Below are positions 53,539 to 62,537 of a stretch of DNA of 64,000 nt, in pieces. The stretch comes from an uncultured Sutterella sp. (GTDB lineage Bacteria > Pseudomonadota > Gammaproteobacteria > Burkholderiales > Burkholderiaceae_F). Every line of letters starts with the position of its first letter. The stretch's first letter is position 1. The notes under the pieces were generated by a model that saw only the letters and a list, made by a program, of their open reading frames with translations, did not search any database and had not been told where the DNA came from. The stretch spans positions 10,766-74,765 of the forward strand of contig CATVXH010000010.1 in the NCBI GenBank assembly GCA_958347955.1. Direction: 5' to 3'. Both the position numbers and the translations under genes were made by a program.

Positions 53539-54381
53539 ATGACGGTAACAATGCCTGAACCTAAAAACACCATGCTCGGTAAAGATACCGTGTACGGCGA
53601 TCAATACAACCCGACTCTTTTGCAGGCAATACCCCGCTCGTTGGGCCGTGACGCTATCGGCAGATACGACTTCAGAGGTGTCGATATATGGCGCCTTTAT
53701 GAATTGTCCTGGTTAAATAATAAGGGCATTCCTCAAACAGCTATCGGCGAACTCCGAGTTCCGGCCGATTCCCCTTTTATTGTGGAATCTAAATCGCTCA
53801 AGCTGTATTGCGGCTCTTTTGCCATGACCAAAATGACAGGCATTGAAAAACTTGCCTCAACGATGACTCGTGATCTCTCCGAGTGTCTTAAAGCGTCAGT
53901 TGAAGTGCGCCTTTATCCGCTTTCAAAGTACGGCGAGCAACTTCGTCTTATGCCCGGCACGTCGTTGGACGCCATTGAGTTAGGCGATAACGACTTTTTT
54001 GATACTTATGAGACGGATCCTAATTTTTTAATATTCGATCCAACCTGTGATCGTCAAATTTGCGAAACGTTTTCAACCACAGCTTTTCGATCACTTTGCC
54101 CGGTTACCGGACAGCCTGACTTGGCGGCCGTTATCATTCGGTATAAAGGCCGTTGTCCGAACCGCGCGGGTTTGTTGAAGTATCTGATTTCTTACCGTCG
54201 TCACAGAGGATTTCACGAACAGTGTGTCGAGCAGATATATCACGACATTGTTTGCCGTTTGGATCCCGAGGAACTTGAAGTGTACGCTTGCTTTACACGA
54301 CGGGGCGGCATTGACATCAATCCCTTCCGCTCATCGATGCGCGATGAACCCGAAGAAACCATCCGTGAGCTAAGACAATAG
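53539..54381 (+). CDS. queF: NADPH-dependent 7-cyano-7-deazaguanine (preQ0) reductase QueF
   Basis: This 280-residue long-form (YqcD-type) QueF reduces preQ0 to preQ1 in queuosine synthesis for tRNA wobble positions. Catalytic C187 and D194 are in S-L-C-P-V-T-G-Q-P-D, and the NADPH-binding region E-S-K-S-L-K-L-Y lies in the N-terminal half. The ATG at 53539 has GAGGAAAG before it; an in-frame ATG at 53449 would add 30 unusual residues. A strong terminator follows. It is alone on the plus strand inside an otherwise minus-strand neighbourhood. Confidence 0.95.
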   Translation: MTVTMPEPKNTMLGKDTVYGDQYNPTLLQAIPRSLGRDAIGRYDFRGVDIWRLYELSWLNNKGIPQTAIGELRVPADSPFIVESKSLKLYCGSFAMTKMTGIEKLASTMTRDLSECLKASVEVRLYPLSKYGEQLRLMPGTSLDAIELGDNDFFDTYETDPNFLIFDPTCDRQICETFSTTAFRSLCPVTGQPDLAAVIIRYKGRCPNRAGLLKYLISYRRHRGFHEQCVEQIYHDIVCRLDPEELEVYACFTRRGGIDINPFRSSMRDEPEETIRELRQ

Positions 54382-54396
54382 TACTTGCGAGGTGGC

Positions 54397-54434
54397 AAAA
54401 GGCCCCAATTCCTTTCTAAGAATTGGGGCCTTTT
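54397..54434. terminator. Bidirectional terminator between queF and DUF2065
   Basis: A 15-bp stem AAAAGGCCCCAATTC/GAATTGGGGCCTTTT (54397-54411 with 54420-54434) with an A run before and T run within the stem serves both convergent genes. Confidence 0.93.
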
Positions 54435-54463
54435 CATTTTTAGAGTTGTTTAATCTGGGGTTT

Positions 54464-54658
54464 TTAAGCGGTCAAAAACCAGATTATTCCTACTCCCAGC
54501 AGCAATAAACCGAGACCTATTTTACGTATCACATCGGCTGAAGCGACGCGACCGATTTCTCTGACCGATTCAAGCCACTTTTCGGGCGCCGTAAAAGGAA
54601 TCAATCCTTCGATTATGCACACAAGCGCAAAAGCGAGCACCCATGTTTCCCAAGTCAT
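54464..54658 (-). CDS. DUF2065 family small membrane protein (YjeT-like)
   Basis: This 64-residue protein has two membrane helices (about residues 6-22 and 44-62) and the family centre E-G-L-I-P-F-x-A-P-x-x-W. DUF2065 genes almost always sit directly after hflC, as here (the start overlaps the hflC stop by one base). Their role is not established, but the fixed position suggests a link to the HflK-HflC complex. Confidence 0.85.
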   Translation of the reverse strand: MTWETWVLAFALVCIIEGLIPFTAPEKWLESVREIGRVASADVIRKIGLGLLLLGVGIIWFLTA

Positions 54659-55530
54659 TATTTAACCTCAGGCTCTTTCATGTACTTAAAGAAGTCTGCG
54701 GACGGATCCACAACCATCACGTCTTTCTTATTAGCAAAACTTGCGCGATAGGCTTCGATGTTACGGTAGAAGCGGGCAAACTCTGCGTTTTTTGAGAAAG
54801 CGGAGGCGTATGTAGCATTGGCGATCGCATCGCCCTCGCCTTTGACCTGCTGTGCGTGACTGTATGCCTGAGCCAAAATCACAGCTCGCTGACGGTCGGC
54901 ATCGGCGCGGATTTTTTCGGCTTCTGCCGCGCCTGTCGAGCGTTCCTCAGCGGCCACGCGCTTACGCTCGGCTTCCATGCGGCGATAGACAGATTCGGAA
55001 ATTTCCGGTGTGAAATCCACCCGCTTTAAGCGAACATCCACAACTTCCACGCCGACATCCTGCACACGTTCCTGAAGACCCGTGCGGATTTCGAGCATGG
55101 CAACATCACGCTCACGGGAGGTGATGCCGTTGACCGTGCGCTTATTGACCGTTTGGTTCAAGGCGTCACGCAGCAAAGCCGAGATGCGGTCTTCAGCCGC
55201 CCGCTCATTGCCCTGGAAGGACACCCAGTACAAGCGCGGATTGGCAATGCGCCACTTGACGAACGAGTCGATCATGAGGTTTTTCTTTTCGCTTGTCTGC
55301 ACCAGGTCGGCCGTCGGCGCATCCAAAGTCAAAATGCGCTTGTCCAGATAAACCACATTTTGGAAAGGAGGCGGCAACTTCACGTGAAGTCCGGGCTCGG
55401 AGACCACTTCCTTTAATTCACCTAAAGCAAATACCAAAGCGTGCTCGCGTTCATTGACGGTGTATAAACAAAACTTAGCCGCAGCCAAAGCCACTAATGC
55501 TACCAAGGCCAAGGTCGGTAATTTTTTCAT
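54658..55530 (-). CDS. hflC: Membrane protease regulator HflC
   Basis: This 290-residue SPFH/prohibitin-family protein has one N-terminal membrane helix and a periplasmic domain (E-R-E-H-A-L-V-F near residue 30) with a long charged helix. With HflK it forms a large cage around FtsH and restrains its protease activity. The ATG at 55530 has GGAG eight bases before it and was preferred over an in-frame ATG at 55548. It follows hflK by about 24 bp. Confidence 0.93.
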   Translation of the reverse strand: MKKLPTLALVALVALAAAKFCLYTVNEREHALVFALGELKEVVSEPGLHVKLPPPFQNVVYLDKRILTLDAPTADLVQTSEKKNLMIDSFVKWRIANPRLYWVSFQGNERAAEDRISALLRDALNQTVNKRTVNGITSRERDVAMLEIRTGLQERVQDVGVEVVDVRLKRVDFTPEISESVYRRMEAERKRVAAEERSTGAAEAEKIRADADRQRAVILAQAYSHAQQVKGEGDAIANATYASAFSKNAEFARFYRNIEAYRASFANKKDVMVVDPSADFFKYMKEPEVK

Positions 55531-55554
55531 TCTGTTCTTCTCCTTCATCCTCGG

Positions 55555-56994
55555 TTAGCGCAAACGCTCGCGAATGGCGTCACGGGCACTGTAGGTTCTG
55601 TTGAGCGCGCGATCCGCGTTTTGGTTGGCGGCAGACTGAGTTGTCGTCGTGACCGGAGCGCTCTGCGCGGTTTGTTGAGAAGGCGCAGGTGTTGAAGCTG
55701 CCGTCGCCGCGCTTTGTTCCATCAATTTGTCAAAGGGCAAGTAGAGCAAATTACTGCTGCTATTTGTATCCACAAAAACCTTGGTCGTTGATTGCATGAC
55801 CTGCTGCATCATATCCACATACATGCGGTCACGCGTCACGCGAGGGGCTTTTTCATACTGAGCGAGCACCTGACTGAAACGATCGGCATCACCCTTGGCG
55901 GCCTCGACCACGCGGGCCTTGTAGCCCTCGGCCTCTTGAGCCAGACGCGCTGCCGTGCCTCGGGCCTTCGGAATCACGTCATTGGCGTAGGCCTGACCTT
56001 CATTGATCTGGCGTTCACGGTCTTGACCGGCTTTAACAGCGTCGTCAAAAGCGGCCTGCACGGGCTGCGGAGGCTGGGCGTTTTGAATAGCCACGCTCAT
56101 CACTTCAATGCCGGTGCGATAACGGTCAAGCATTTCCTGCATGATCTTTTTAACGTCTTCGGCGATTTCCTGCTTGCTCTCAAAAAGCACGCTGTCCATC
56201 TTCTTGCGGCCGACGACTTCTCGCATCGCGCTCTCTGCGGATTGGCGGACAGACTCATCCGGATCACGGGAGCGGAAGATGTAGTTCATCGCGCCCTCGC
56301 CAGTTTTAATGCGGTACTGAACATTGAAGCGCAAGTCAACAATGTTTTCATCATCGGTAAGCATCAGGGCTTCGGCCTCGCGGTTGGCTCTGCCCATCGC
56401 GCCGATGGCCACCGTGCGCACGCTGCTGACATCCACAATGTCGGCTTGCTGGATCGGCCAAGGCATGTGCCAGCGAAAACCTGGCATAGTGGTTTCAGTG
56501 TATTTGCCAAAAGTCGTGACAATACCCGACTGACCTTCAGGCACAATATAAAAACCGGTGGCGGCCCACAAGCCAATCACAACAACAGCGGCGAAAGCCA
56601 ATCCGCGACCGCCCGGCTGCTTTTTAATGAATTTGGGAGGTTGCATATGTTTAAAAGACTCAAACTGTTTTTTAAACTGATCCTGCGCGCTCGGCCCCTC
56701 TGATTGACGGCGAGGCTCCTCTTCACGACGTTGCTCAAAAGATTGCTCATCGCGGCGAGGCTGTTGTGAACGTTCACGATCTTGTCCCAGCATTCCTCCC
56801 AACGCGCGATTGAATTCATCCCAAAGACGGTCAAGATCGTCGCCTTCGTTGCGCTTCTTGCCGTTGTTGTTTGAGTTGAAACGGTCATCATCGGTTTGGC
56901 GATTATCCGATTCCTGATTTTGATTGTCGGACGGATTCTTTTTTTCTTCTTTGTCGTCCGATCCTCGGCCCCAATGCGGGTCATTCAAAGACAT
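55555..56994 (-). CDS. hflK: Membrane protease regulator HflK
   Basis: This 479-residue SPFH protein has a long hydrophilic N-terminal tail of about 125 residues rich in Asn, Gln, Arg and Glu. A membrane helix follows (about 128-146), then the SPFH domain (Y-I-V-P-E-G-Q-S-G-I-V), and a coiled-coil and Gln/Ala/Thr-rich C-terminus. It is longer than E. coli HflK (419), mostly in the tails. It pairs with HflC; hflX, usually just upstream, is not seen: the plus strand changes to an unrelated operon instead. Confidence 0.93.
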   Translation of the reverse strand: MSLNDPHWGRGSDDKEEKKNPSDNQNQESDNRQTDDDRFNSNNNGKKRNEGDDLDRLWDEFNRALGGMLGQDRERSQQPRRDEQSFEQRREEEPRRQSEGPSAQDQFKKQFESFKHMQPPKFIKKQPGGRGLAFAAVVVIGLWAATGFYIVPEGQSGIVTTFGKYTETTMPGFRWHMPWPIQQADIVDVSSVRTVAIGAMGRANREAEALMLTDDENIVDLRFNVQYRIKTGEGAMNYIFRSRDPDESVRQSAESAMREVVGRKKMDSVLFESKQEIAEDVKKIMQEMLDRYRTGIEVMSVAIQNAQPPQPVQAAFDDAVKAGQDRERQINEGQAYANDVIPKARGTAARLAQEAEGYKARVVEAAKGDADRFSQVLAQYEKAPRVTRDRMYVDMMQQVMQSTTKVFVDTNSSSNLLYLPFDKLMEQSAATAASTPAPSQQTAQSAPVTTTTQSAANQNADRALNRTYSARDAIRERLR

Positions 56995-57310
56995 CGATTA
57001 ACTCCCCGGCCGTCCGAGAGCCGAAACCATCAGACAACCGCTTGCTAACAATATAAAAGTGAATGGATTATTTTAGTCGAAAAAAAAATCTGACTCTTAA
57101 ATGAATCTTAGGAAATTGAGAATAATTGTCGTCTGTTACTTTTTTTCCGCTTAACCTATCAGGTATTTCCCTTAAATTTCACCTTTCGTGGGGTGTTTAT
57201 AGGCAAAATTACGTAGACGGAAAATTGTTACATACTTTATTATCCGTTACGTGGATGTTTAGGCATCCATTTCTTTTAAATATTGTCTATCAATAAATAA
57301 GGATCATCCT
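56995..57310. promoter_or_regulatory. Intergenic region with promoters of hflK and the yjiH-like operon
   Basis: No gene is seen. On the plus strand TAGACG (57214-57219) and TATTAT (57238-57243), 18 bp apart, are a candidate promoter, followed in the leader by a GGATG/CATCC hairpin near 57252-57268. The AAGGATC ribosome-binding site lies just before the ATG at 57311. On the other side the hflK promoter must lie near 57000-57080, where the sequence turns A/T-rich. Confidence 0.45.
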
Positions 57311-58009
57311 ATGTCTGAACAAGAAAATAAGACTAAGGAAGAAAAGTGCGGTATTGGTGGTTATATCGCCTTGGTTTTCGCCATTGTCTTCTTCTCCGGT
57401 GTTTGCGCCGGTAACCACTGGTGGGCCATTTTTGACTTCTCTACGTTGAACGGCGCTTTCGGTAAGGTTGTTACCAACGTGACGCTCAATGGCGACGCCA
57501 TCAAAACGGCCACCGGTATGTTCCGCGGTGTCGGCGGTTCCGGCGCTATCGACGGTTTTTGCTTCGCATTGACCTTGGTTCCGACCGTTATGTTCGCTTT
57601 GGCCATGATCACGGTTTGTGACCACTACGGTGCCTTGGCTGCCGCTCGTCAACTCTTGACCCCGATTCTCCGTCCGTTGATGGGTATCCCGGGTTCCTGC
57701 TCTTTGGCTTTGATCGCTTCCCTGCAATCCACCGACGGTGGCGCCGCTTTGACGCGTCAATTGTTGGACAAGGGTGAAATCACCGAAGACGAAGCCGACG
57801 TGTTCGCTATGTTCCAATTGTCTGCCGACGCCACGATCACCAACTTCTTGGGTGCCGGCGTTGTGTTGTTGAGCTTGACGGACTCCGCTGGCAATACTGT
57901 TCCCGCCTCCATCGCTTTGTGCTTGGGCATCATGCTCATCATGAAGATTGTTGGTGCAAACATTGTGCGCTTCTTGAAGATTTTTATGTCTAAGAAGAAA
58001 GCCGCTTAA
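57311..58009 (+). CDS. Nucleoside-recognition-domain membrane protein, YjiH-like
   Basis: This 232-residue membrane protein has about six helices and the Gate/nucleoside-recognition (SpmA-type) fold: G-G-S-G-A-I-D and the S-L-Q-S-T-D-G-G-A-A motif in the middle. Length and partner match E. coli YjiH, which stands beside YjiG and the isoaspartyl dipeptidase IadA. With the YjiG-like protein it is expected to form a two-part membrane transporter. Leucine is coded almost entirely by TTG and GGT/CGT are frequent, as in rpsB and tsf, which indicates very high expression. Substrate unknown; a peptide-derived compound fits the context (inference). Confidence 0.82.
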   Translation: MSEQENKTKEEKCGIGGYIALVFAIVFFSGVCAGNHWWAIFDFSTLNGAFGKVVTNVTLNGDAIKTATGMFRGVGGSGAIDGFCFALTLVPTVMFALAMITVCDHYGALAAARQLLTPILRPLMGIPGSCSLALIASLQSTDGGAALTRQLLDKGEITEDEADVFAMFQLSADATITNFLGAGVVLLSLTDSAGNTVPASIALCLGIMLIMKIVGANIVRFLKIFMSKKKAA

Positions 58010-58033
58010 TTCAGGATTGGAGGAATAAATACT

Positions 58034-58501
58034 ATGTCTGCTAGCGAAAACAGCAAGGTGATGGTAACTGACGTATTCGTCAAGGGTGCTATCCAAGGTT
58101 GGGGCATTGCCACTCACTCCACGATCCCGAACGTTTTGATGGCTTTCGTGATCATTCGTGTTTTGAACGTTGCCGGTCTTTTGCCGATCTTGGGCGATAT
58201 TTTCCGTCCGTTGATGGGCTTGTTCGGTCTTCCCGGTGAAGCCGCTGCGGTTTTGATCGCCGGTTGGATGTCCATGGGTGGCGGCGTTGGTGTGGCTGCC
58301 GCTTTGTTCGACCAAGGTGCTTTGTCCGTTACGGACTGCGCCATCTTGGCCCCCGGTATCTACTTGATGGGTTCTCAATTGCAATACATGGGCCGTTGCT
58401 TGGGCGTTATCGGCACGCGCGGCTACATGATCCCGATTTTGATGGGTGTTGCAATCATCAATGCCTTCATCGGTATGATCATCATGAACATCATCGTCTA
58501 G
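58034..58501 (+). CDS. YjiG-like membrane protein, partner of the YjiH-like protein
   Basis: This 155-residue membrane protein has four helices and the G-W-M-S-M-G-G-G-V-G and P-L-M-G-L-F-G-L-P-G motifs of the SpmB/YjiG half of the two-part nucleoside-recognition family. A GGAGG-type site lies before the ATG, 24 bp after the YjiH-like gene. It shares the same strong codon bias. A terminator follows, so the M20 peptidase gene is probably a separate transcription unit or reached by readthrough. Confidence 0.82.
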   Translation: MSASENSKVMVTDVFVKGAIQGWGIATHSTIPNVLMAFVIIRVLNVAGLLPILGDIFRPLMGLFGLPGEAAAVLIAGWMSMGGGVGVAAALFDQGALSVTDCAILAPGIYLMGSQLQYMGRCLGVIGTRGYMIPILMGVAIINAFIGMIIMNIIV

Positions 58502-58523
58502 TATTGACGATTTGATGAGCACG

Positions 58524-58557
58524 AAAAGGGGATTAATTTCTTAATCCCCTTTTTTTA
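58524..58557 (+). terminator. Terminator after the YjiG-like gene
   Basis: A 13-bp stem AAAAGGGGATTAA/TTAATCCCCTTTT (58524-58536 with 58541-58553) is followed by further T residues. Confidence 0.92.
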
Positions 58558-58636
58558 AACTATAACAGTAAAATTTCACTAGGTCGGTCGAGTTTTTTCG
58601 ATCGGTTCTCAACATCATTTTGAAAGGATATTTCCG

Positions 58637-59761
58637 ATGGTTCAAGAATTTTTGAAGGACTTGGAAAAGGTTGTCAACGTTGACGCCGGCACGGCTTGCA
58701 TTGACGGCGTTAAGCAAGTTGCCGAAACGTTCAAAGGCATGTACGAAGGCATCGGCTTTACCGCCAAGCTTGTTGACTTGGGCGACAAGGTCGGTCCCGG
58801 TCTCTTTGCCACCAACAAGCCTGAAGCCACGCACTACGACGTGATGCTCAACGCTCACATGGATACGGTTTTCCCGGCTGGCACCGTGGCTGTTCGTCCG
58901 ATGTCCATCAAGGGTGACCGCGCCTACGGTCCCGGAGTCTTGGACTGCAAAGCCGGCTGCATGACGATCTTCTACGCTTTGAAGAATTTGCCCAAAGAAA
59001 CGTTGGATAAGCTCTCCATCTTGGTCGCCTGCAATCCTGATGAAGAAACCGGTTCCGTGTCTTCTCACGACTGGTTGAAGGAATGCGCCTCCAAGTCTGA
59101 CCGCGCTTTGATTTTTGAACCGGCCCGTGAAGGCGGTGAATTGGTTTGCGCCCGTAAGGGTTCCAGCACCTACAAGATCACCTTCCACGGTGTTTCCGCT
59201 CACGCCGGCAACTGCCCGGAACGCGGCCGTGACGCTATCTACGCTATGGTGAAGTTCATCGCCGCCGTTAAGGAATTGGCTGATTGGGATCGCGGTATCA
59301 CGCTCAACTTCGGCGTGGTGCACGGCGGTACGGCTGCCAACGTTGTGGCTGACTTGGCTGAAACCGAACTCGATCTCCGCGTCTGGAATGATGAAGATTA
59401 CGATGAAGTCAACGCCAAGATCATGCAATTGGCCCAACAAACCTGGGTTGACGGTGTGACGCAAGAAATCGTCGAAAAGAACCATCACGCTGCGATGCCC
59501 TTGAGTGAAGCCACTCAGGCCATGGCAAGCTTGATTGAAGAAGCCGCCAAACTCGAAGGCTATGATATCGCCTGGATGAAGGCGGGCGGCGCCTCTGACG
59601 GTAACACGACGGCTTCCATGGGCGTTCCGACGTTGGACGGCCTTGGCCCTGTCGGCGGTGAAATGCACTGCGATCGTGAATACTTGGAAATCAACACGAT
59701 TGAAAAGCATATCAAGGTTGCAGAACGTTTCTTCACGTTGATTGCCGAACAAAAGAAGTAA
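58637..59761 (+). CDS. M20-family metallopeptidase (glutamate carboxypeptidase-like)
   Basis: This 374-residue enzyme has the full two-zinc site of M20 peptidases: H74 and D76 in N-A-H-M-D-T-V, D103 in G-V-L-D-C-K-A-G, catalytic E136 next to E137 in P-D-E-E-T-G-S, E161, and H344 near the C-terminus. A dimerisation domain with H-A-G-N follows the first half. The closest groups by eye are the glutamate carboxypeptidase (CPG2) and dipeptidase types. There is no signal peptide, so it is cytoplasmic. An AAAGGA site precedes the ATG. Codon bias is as extreme as in the YjiH/YjiG-like genes just upstream, so it probably processes what they transport. Confidence 0.88.
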   Translation: MVQEFLKDLEKVVNVDAGTACIDGVKQVAETFKGMYEGIGFTAKLVDLGDKVGPGLFATNKPEATHYDVMLNAHMDTVFPAGTVAVRPMSIKGDRAYGPGVLDCKAGCMTIFYALKNLPKETLDKLSILVACNPDEETGSVSSHDWLKECASKSDRALIFEPAREGGELVCARKGSSTYKITFHGVSAHAGNCPERGRDAIYAMVKFIAAVKELADWDRGITLNFGVVHGGTAANVVADLAETELDLRVWNDEDYDEVNAKIMQLAQQTWVDGVTQEIVEKNHHAAMPLSEATQAMASLIEEAAKLEGYDIAWMKAGGASDGNTTASMGVPTLDGLGPVGGEMHCDREYLEINTIEKHIKVAERFFTLIAEQKK

Positions 59762-59788
59762 GCCTGAACTGACTTACTGAGTTTGTTT

Positions 59789-59818
59789 AAGGGACGGTGT
59801 TTGTCACCGTCCCTTTTC
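59789..59818 (+). terminator. Terminator of the M20 peptidase gene
   Basis: An 11-bp stem AAGGGACGGTG/CACCGTCCCTT (59789-59799 with 59805-59815) is followed by T residues. Confidence 0.92.
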
Positions 59819-59903
59819 ATTTAGCGTTTGAATTTTAAAGCGCACAGACACCACTTCGTCTGACTCCTGCAATACAATAGTTAAAAACAGCGATTGGCAA
59901 AAA

Positions 59904-61523
59904 ATGACGCACTTGATCAACCTGTTCGGAGCGATTGCCCTTATTTTCTGGGGCACCTACATGGTCAAAAGCGGCATGCTCAGAACTTTCGGCATGTCTC
60001 TTCGATCCGTGCTGTCACACGGTCTCAATAACCGTTTTAAGGGCTTTGGAGCCGGTTTTTGCTTATCCAGTCTTCTTCAAAGTTCCACCGCCGCCACGCT
60101 GCTCATCGCCGGTCTTCAGGCTGAAGGTCTTATCAATACCCTGATCGCCCTCAGTTGTATTTTCGGAGCGGAACTTGGCAGCGCCTTCGTAGCCTGTCTC
60201 TTGAGTCTTAACTTTGCCGTGATCGCCCCTTTGCTCATTCCAATCGGTGTGATCCTGTTTTTTTACTGCAAACCGTCAACGCGGTCAGGACAATTCGGTC
60301 GGGTGATATTGGGTCTGGCCTTCATCATGATCGCCATCAACCAAATCGTTATTTCAACCGCTCCTTTAAGAACGAATCCCGACATCGCCTCATTCTTTGA
60401 AGTTCTGCAGAGCTATCCGATGCTCTCTTTTGTCGGCGGAATGTTGTTGGCTATCGCTTGTGTGTCCAGTCTCGCCGCCGTCATCATCACCTCCTCTTTG
60501 TCACTGGTCGGCGCTCTCAGTTTCCAAGCTTCGCTTTGGATGATGATCGGCGCCAACGCCGGCAGTACCGTTCTCGCATTGCTTGCCACAATGTTTGCAA
60601 GCCCAATCGGTCGCCGGGGACCTTGGGCCACAGCCCTTTGCCGCGCGGGCATGATTCTCATTGCCTTAATCACACTGGCTTTAGGAATCGATCAAAAAGT
60701 CCCCGTCCCTCAAAATATTGTGCTTTGCCACCTCATATTTAATGCACTCATAGGAATTGTCGGGCTTTTACTTCTGAAACCTTTGGTCTATTTAATTGAA
60801 AAAGTTTTGCCGGCTAAAAACGACTATTCAGAAATAACTGTTGATTATAAAAAACTCTTTGCGCAAGAAAATTTTCTTACCGTCTCAATTTCACTATCAA
60901 CGGCAAAAAGATTTCTCAACAAAGAGTTCGAAGGACTGCGTCAATCATGGATTGCTGTGGACACATTGCTGAAATCCAATCCCAATCCTGGCAATGTCAT
61001 GATCATGAAAAACACCGCCGTCTCAGTTCTGAAACTCAACCGAGGAATTTCGTATTTCCTAAACAGAGTCATCACTACAAACTTAAGCTCTTCTGAAGCG
61101 ATTGAATGGCAATACCTAAAATCAATTAACGGCACACTGAAGTCGGCCATTAATCTGATTGACCATACAATCGACGTAATCAACGAGCAAAAGTGCCTTA
61201 AGCATTTGGACTTCAGTGAGGAGGGACTAAAGGCGTTGACTGAATCTCACCGTCTAGTGCTTGCCGGCATTGAAACCTTCATCGCTTACCAAAAGTGTCC
61301 TCAGCCTGAAAAAAGAAAGCAATTGGCCATTAGACTTGAGGCTCATCAAAAAACACTTCTCGAGAGCACACGCGAGCAGACCAAGCTGCACTTGCTGCGC
61401 ATCGCCAATGACAACGCTCAGGCCATTGAAACAGACACATTGCATCTGGAAATTCAATCGCTTTTCAACCGCCTGGCCGCTCTTATCAGCTCCAGTGTCA
61501 ATCTGGATCTTTACGGTAGATAG
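59904..61523 (+). CDS. Na/Pi cotransporter family protein with PhoU-like domain
   Basis: This 539-residue protein has two Na/Pi-cotransporter repeats of helices (about residues 1-310), the first with the L-Q-S-S-T-A motif near residue 60 and the second with G-A-N-A-G-S-T. It ends in a PhoU-like helical cytoplasmic domain (about 330-530). The pattern is that of the bacterial NptA/YjbB group, which moves phosphate with sodium, often outward. No strong ribosome-binding site is seen. GC content falls after about residue 310, where the helical domain starts. No terminator was recognised before the convergent LysR gene. Confidence 0.88.
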   Translation: MTHLINLFGAIALIFWGTYMVKSGMLRTFGMSLRSVLSHGLNNRFKGFGAGFCLSSLLQSSTAATLLIAGLQAEGLINTLIALSCIFGAELGSAFVACLLSLNFAVIAPLLIPIGVILFFYCKPSTRSGQFGRVILGLAFIMIAINQIVISTAPLRTNPDIASFFEVLQSYPMLSFVGGMLLAIACVSSLAAVIITSSLSLVGALSFQASLWMMIGANAGSTVLALLATMFASPIGRRGPWATALCRAGMILIALITLALGIDQKVPVPQNIVLCHLIFNALIGIVGLLLLKPLVYLIEKVLPAKNDYSEITVDYKKLFAQENFLTVSISLSTAKRFLNKEFEGLRQSWIAVDTLLKSNPNPGNVMIMKNTAVSVLKLNRGISYFLNRVITTNLSSSEAIEWQYLKSINGTLKSAINLIDHTIDVINEQKCLKHLDFSEEGLKALTESHRLVLAGIETFIAYQKCPQPEKRKQLAIRLEAHQKTLLESTREQTKLHLLRIANDNAQAIETDTLHLEIQSLFNRLAALISSSVNLDLYGR

Positions 61524-61549
61524 CACCTAATTTGTGGTTGAATATCGCT

Positions 61550-62428
61550 CTAAACTTTTGTACGCCCCGCCAACAATTCCGGGAGTCGAAGAATGAATTC
61601 CTTGACTGCCGGCATAGTCGGAACGCCATGAGTAACCATATAGATTTTTCTGCTTAACGGTGGATCCAAAGGCCGACTTTGAACTTTAGATTTATCATTT
61701 TCCAGCAAAAGCTCTGGAAGAATGCTCACGCCGATTCCGTCCCGAACTAAATTAACAATTGAAGTCGCGCCCACTGTCGTATACCGAACAGGAATTTTCT
61801 GCTTGGAATCTTTAAGTCCTTCTTCAAGAGGCCGGCACCAACTGGCCCCGTGCAAAATGTAGGGATAATCTTTTAACGCTTTAAGCGGTACCCTCTCGAA
61901 ACGGCTCAGAGGGTGACCGTTTGGAAAAATAACTTTAAATTCATCAAGATGGAGCAGCTTCGCATTAAGATTTTCATCAAAAGCGGGTGTGAAAAGTCCG
62001 ACATCAATTCGGTCCTCTTTGAGCCACTGACTGATGATTTCACCGTTGCCGATGAGAACTTCATATTCAACACCGGGAGCTTTCTTAATCATTTGTTTCA
62101 AAATAAGCGGCAACCATTCATTGGCAACCGCGGTCACCGTTCCCAATCGCACAACGCCGCTTTTCAATCCGGTCAAGTCTTGCAAGACGCCGTTCAATCG
62201 CATTTCATCGTTGCAAATCTTGCGAACAAAAGGCAACAAAGCTTTGCCGGCCGTGGTCAGTGTCACGCCGGACTTTTTTCTGATCAACAGTTCGACTCCC
62301 CATTGACTTTCCAAATCCGCCACCATTCGGCTAACCGCCGACTGTGTGTAATAAAGACGATTGGCCGCTTCGGTAAAGCTTCCGCACTCAACAGCAGTTA
62401 AAAAAGCTTTGAACTTATTGATTGACAT
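61550..62428 (-). CDS. LysR-family transcriptional regulator
   Basis: This 292-residue regulator has an N-terminal winged helix-turn-helix (residues 3-60, with A-V-E-C-G-S-F-T-E-A-A-x-x-L-Y-x-x-Q-S-A-V-S). A two-part effector-binding domain follows (about 90-290). It is divergent from an AEC transporter gene, the usual LysR arrangement, and probably controls it in response to a small-molecule ligand. The ligand cannot be read from the sequence. Confidence 0.93.
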   Translation of the reverse strand: MSINKFKAFLTAVECGSFTEAANRLYYTQSAVSRMVADLESQWGVELLIRKKSGVTLTTAGKALLPFVRKICNDEMRLNGVLQDLTGLKSGVVRLGTVTAVANEWLPLILKQMIKKAPGVEYEVLIGNGEIISQWLKEDRIDVGLFTPAFDENLNAKLLHLDEFKVIFPNGHPLSRFERVPLKALKDYPYILHGASWCRPLEEGLKDSKQKIPVRYTTVGATSIVNLVRDGIGVSILPELLLENDKSKVQSRPLDPPLSRKIYMVTHGVPTMPAVKEFILRLPELLAGRTKV

Positions 62429-62537
62429 GCATCTATACCATTTCTGAATGTTTAATATTAAAAATATTCGCTTTTATTATTATATTCAAACTTTTATACT
62501 AAGCTTTGTAACAAACGATTCTTAGGTAAAGGTTCCC
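62429..62537. promoter_or_regulatory. Divergent LysR/AEC promoter region with palindrome
   Basis: The 109-bp gap contains AATATT-AAA-AATATT at 62454-62468 inside a wider GAAT...ATTC dyad, in the A/T-rich T-N11-A style of LysR binding sites. Placement just upstream of the regulator's own start fits autoregulation. Confidence 0.45.

Noticed and set aside
57290..58522. Long open frame on the minus strand opposite the YjiH/YjiG-like genes
   Set aside because: It is a shadow of the strong codon bias in the real genes: its translation is rich in H, Q, N and D, has no recognisable domain, and crosses two genes and a gap that have good starts on the other strand.
58541..59752. Long open frame opposite the M20 peptidase gene
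   Set aside because: The plus-strand gene has a complete two-zinc active site and a ribosome-binding site; the antisense frame has neither a signature nor sensible composition.
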